Assembly: GCF_029227915.1 (NCBI RefSeq)
Contig: NC_079878.1
Span: 1,302,001-1,366,000 of the forward strand
DNA: 64,000 nt
Direction of reading: 5' to 3'
Origin: Hydractinia symbiolongicarpus
Taxonomy: Eukaryota > Cnidaria > Hydrozoa > Anthoathecata > Hydractiniidae
Of the stretch, positions 63,501 through 64,000 are shown one piece after another (position 1 is the first letter of the stretch; every line of letters starts with the position of its first letter). The notes beneath the pieces were generated by a model. The model was not told the DNA's origin, did no database searches, and was given only the letters and a program-made list of their open reading frames with translations. The translations under genes were made by a program, and so were the position numbers.

Positions 63501-64000
63501 TAAGTATAATGTCTTTAGGATTTCTGCACCAAACGATTTTATGCCCCAATTTATGCGCTCCACAAGTGGTGGCAGGTCATCTTCTGGTGGAAGATCAAAA
63601 GGAAGTGGAGGTGGACGTGGAGGAGGGCGACCCCAAAAAGTAATACAAGCTCCAGTATTCCAAAAAGTGGAATTAAAAAAATCAGAGAATGCCTGGGTTA
63701 GGCCTAAAGACCAGGATAAGGAATTACCAGAAGAAGAGAAAATAACAAAGGTAAGTTTCTCAAAGGTTCAATTCTTCTTTTGACAGTTAGTTAAGTTCAT
63801 AGTATGTGATCGGATCCACATTTTCTGTCCATCAATAGAATAGTTTACAATTCTTTTAGGAACTGGAGCGTAATGTTAGAAGTGTACTTAATAAACTCAC
63901 ACCTCAAAAGTTCAAGACTTTGGTCGCTAAAATGTTAGAATTGAATATAAATAATGCAAAGAAATTAGAATCAGCCATAGATTTAATTTTTGAAAAGGCT
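51561..64000 (+). CDS. eif4g: eukaryotic translation initiation factor 4 gamma (eIF4G), partial at both ends
   Basis: Visible exons: 51561-51607, 56143-56265, 56786-56909, 56986-57305, 60216-60858, 61306-61490, 61660-61756, 63071-63242, 63519-63750, 63860-64000+; about 694 residues in frame. The start lies upstream and the 3' part beyond the window. In order: a Gln/Pro/Tyr-rich N-terminal region; KKRPAIVLKDPTTGKDV, matching the eIF4G segment after the PABP-binding site; a long Ser/Glu/Lys-rich linker (60216-60858) with about eight SEKVES-like repeats; PKKKKPKNRFKDMD; the eIF4E-binding motif YDRDFLLKLQF at 63112-63144 (YxxxxLL fits YxxxxL-hydrophobic); an RGG-like GGRG stretch at about 63560-63630; and ELERNVRSVLNKLTPQKF, the first MIF4G helices that bind eIF4A. 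eIF4G bridges the cap-binding protein, helicase and eIF3. The 63243 donor is GC rather than GT. The 61306 exon could instead start at 61312, dropping two codons. Confidence 0.95.
52337..54040. mobile_element. mariner-like MITE with minisatellite core in eIF4G intron
   Basis: Terminal inverted repeats of 37 bases are identical: 52337-52373 begins CAGTACAGTCCAGATG and its reverse complement spans 54004-54040. TA abuts both ends (52335-52336, 54041-54042). Each repeat ends in the self-complementary gcgtacgcgtacgc. The 1.7-kb interior is dominated by a 53-base tandem array and encodes no transposase. Identity of the ends implies recent movement. Confidence 0.85.
52742..53760. repeat. minisatellite, about 19 copies of a 53-base unit
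   Basis: The landmark acggcgatagaaatg recurs about every 53 bases from 52771 to 53731, with variants such as ccgctatag and cagctatag near the right end. The rest of each unit is ttttttagatcgcattttaa, aagttt and aaaacgaa. A unit of 53 or 54 bases is not a codon multiple, so open frames across it are incidental. The array lies wholly inside the mariner-like element. Confidence 0.93.
54345..55237. mobile_element. inverted-repeat DNA element in eIF4G intron, ~0.9 kb
   Basis: ccatttcgtaaga at 54345-54357 and its exact complement at 55225-55237 form the ends. Next to each lie gcgtgc/gcatgc palindromic blocks (gtaggcgtgcaatg on the left, gcatgcgcatgcc on the right). No clear target-site duplication and no transposase. 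Confidence 0.55.
55698..55873. repeat. inverted short array of the 53-base unit
   Basis: Read on the minus strand, this has three to four copies of the same unit that fills 52742-53760 (acggcgatagaaatg, agatcgcat, aaaagttt). The copies are more diverged and in opposite orientation, 1.65 kb from the mariner-like element that carries the main array. Confidence 0.8.
57306..60215. other. eIF4G intron with two copies of a dispersed repeat
   Basis: A 2.9-kb intron with no further coding exon seen. It contains a repeat at 57865-57980 and 59021-59135: both have gatgacaagctttttctta, tcttctgctgaaaacagac and gctgactgaggtggtatg in the same order and orientation. The copies diverge at their 3' sides. The repeat family is not recognised. 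Confidence 0.7.
60486..60645 (+). repeat. in-frame coding repeat in the eIF4G linker
   Basis: An 18-base unit encoding SEKVES-like hexapeptides is repeated about eight times (gaaaaacttgaaagctct and variants such as gaaaaagttggggactct). It is codon-multiple and in frame, so it changes only the length of the disordered Ser/Lys/Glu linker between the N-terminal region and the eIF4E-binding site. Confidence 0.85.
62373..62400. repeat. perfect 28-base palindrome in eIF4G intron
   Basis: aataaaatcaaaac followed immediately by its reverse complement, with no spacer. It lies 14 bases before a TTAA-flanked element. Confidence 0.8.
62414..63012. mobile_element. TTAA-flanked MITE in the eIF4G intron before the eIF4E-binding exon
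   Basis: The left end aggaaaacccaggtat and right end ttagttcccct (reverse complement aggggaacta) are imperfect inverted repeats. TTAA lies immediately outside both (62410-62413 and 63013-63016). The right boundary is 55 bases from the acceptor of exon 63071-63242. No coding capacity. Confidence 0.5.

Overview
The window is animal nuclear DNA: AT-rich, with short coding exons bounded by GT...AG introns, homopolymer runs and many small transposons. The gene content fits an invertebrate. The encoded proteins are recognisable but divergent from the vertebrate forms, and the density of small inverted-repeat elements plus DIRS-like and SINE sequences suggests a cnidarian, perhaps a medusozoan. That placement is inference; no marker gene here fixes the species.

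Layout. (1) A possible 3' terminal exon of an upstream gene at 870-950 (weak). (2) 2758-6540, plus strand: a four-membrane-span protein of the claudin/PMP22 superfamily in five exons. (3) 10387-18357, plus strand: a complete high-affinity choline transporter (SLC5A7/CHT1 type), eight coding exons, 573 residues. (4) 18.5-27.3 kb: about 8.7 kb with no gene that I can support, but several miniature transposons. (5) 27275-28897, plus strand: a second claudin/PMP22-type tetraspan, four exons, 190 residues. (6) 28.9-33.7 kb: intergenic, with a decayed DIRS-type retroelement that still shows RNase H and tyrosine recombinase segments. (7) 33726-42463, minus strand: an SFT2 domain (SFT2D3-like) Golgi/endosome trafficking protein assembled from six short exons spread over 8.7 kb, 197 residues. 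(8) 42.5-51.5 kb: intergenic or 5' region of the next gene, rich in repeats (tRNA-derived SINE, LINE reverse transcriptase fragment, a TTAA-flanked transposon nested inside a TA-flanked one). (9) 51561-64000, plus strand: the 5' and middle part of eIF4G, ten exons visible, running off the window inside the MIF4G domain.

How the genes relate. They do not form an operon or pathway. The choline transporter supplies choline for acetylcholine synthesis, eIF4G is the scaffold of cap-dependent translation initiation, and SFT2D acts in vesicle traffic. The two tetraspan genes flank the choline transporter on the same strand. All exon models rest on reading frame continuity, splice sites and recognisable protein sequence, not on transcripts.

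I did not find a convincing new multi-gene system. The most unusual material is the repeat architecture: transposons that carry internal minisatellites (19 copies of a 53-base unit inside a mariner-like element, and five copies of a 128-base unit inside another), a transposon-in-transposon nest with both target-site duplications readable, a near-perfect miRNA-like hairpin, a SINE/LINE pair, and a GC-AG intron in eIF4G.
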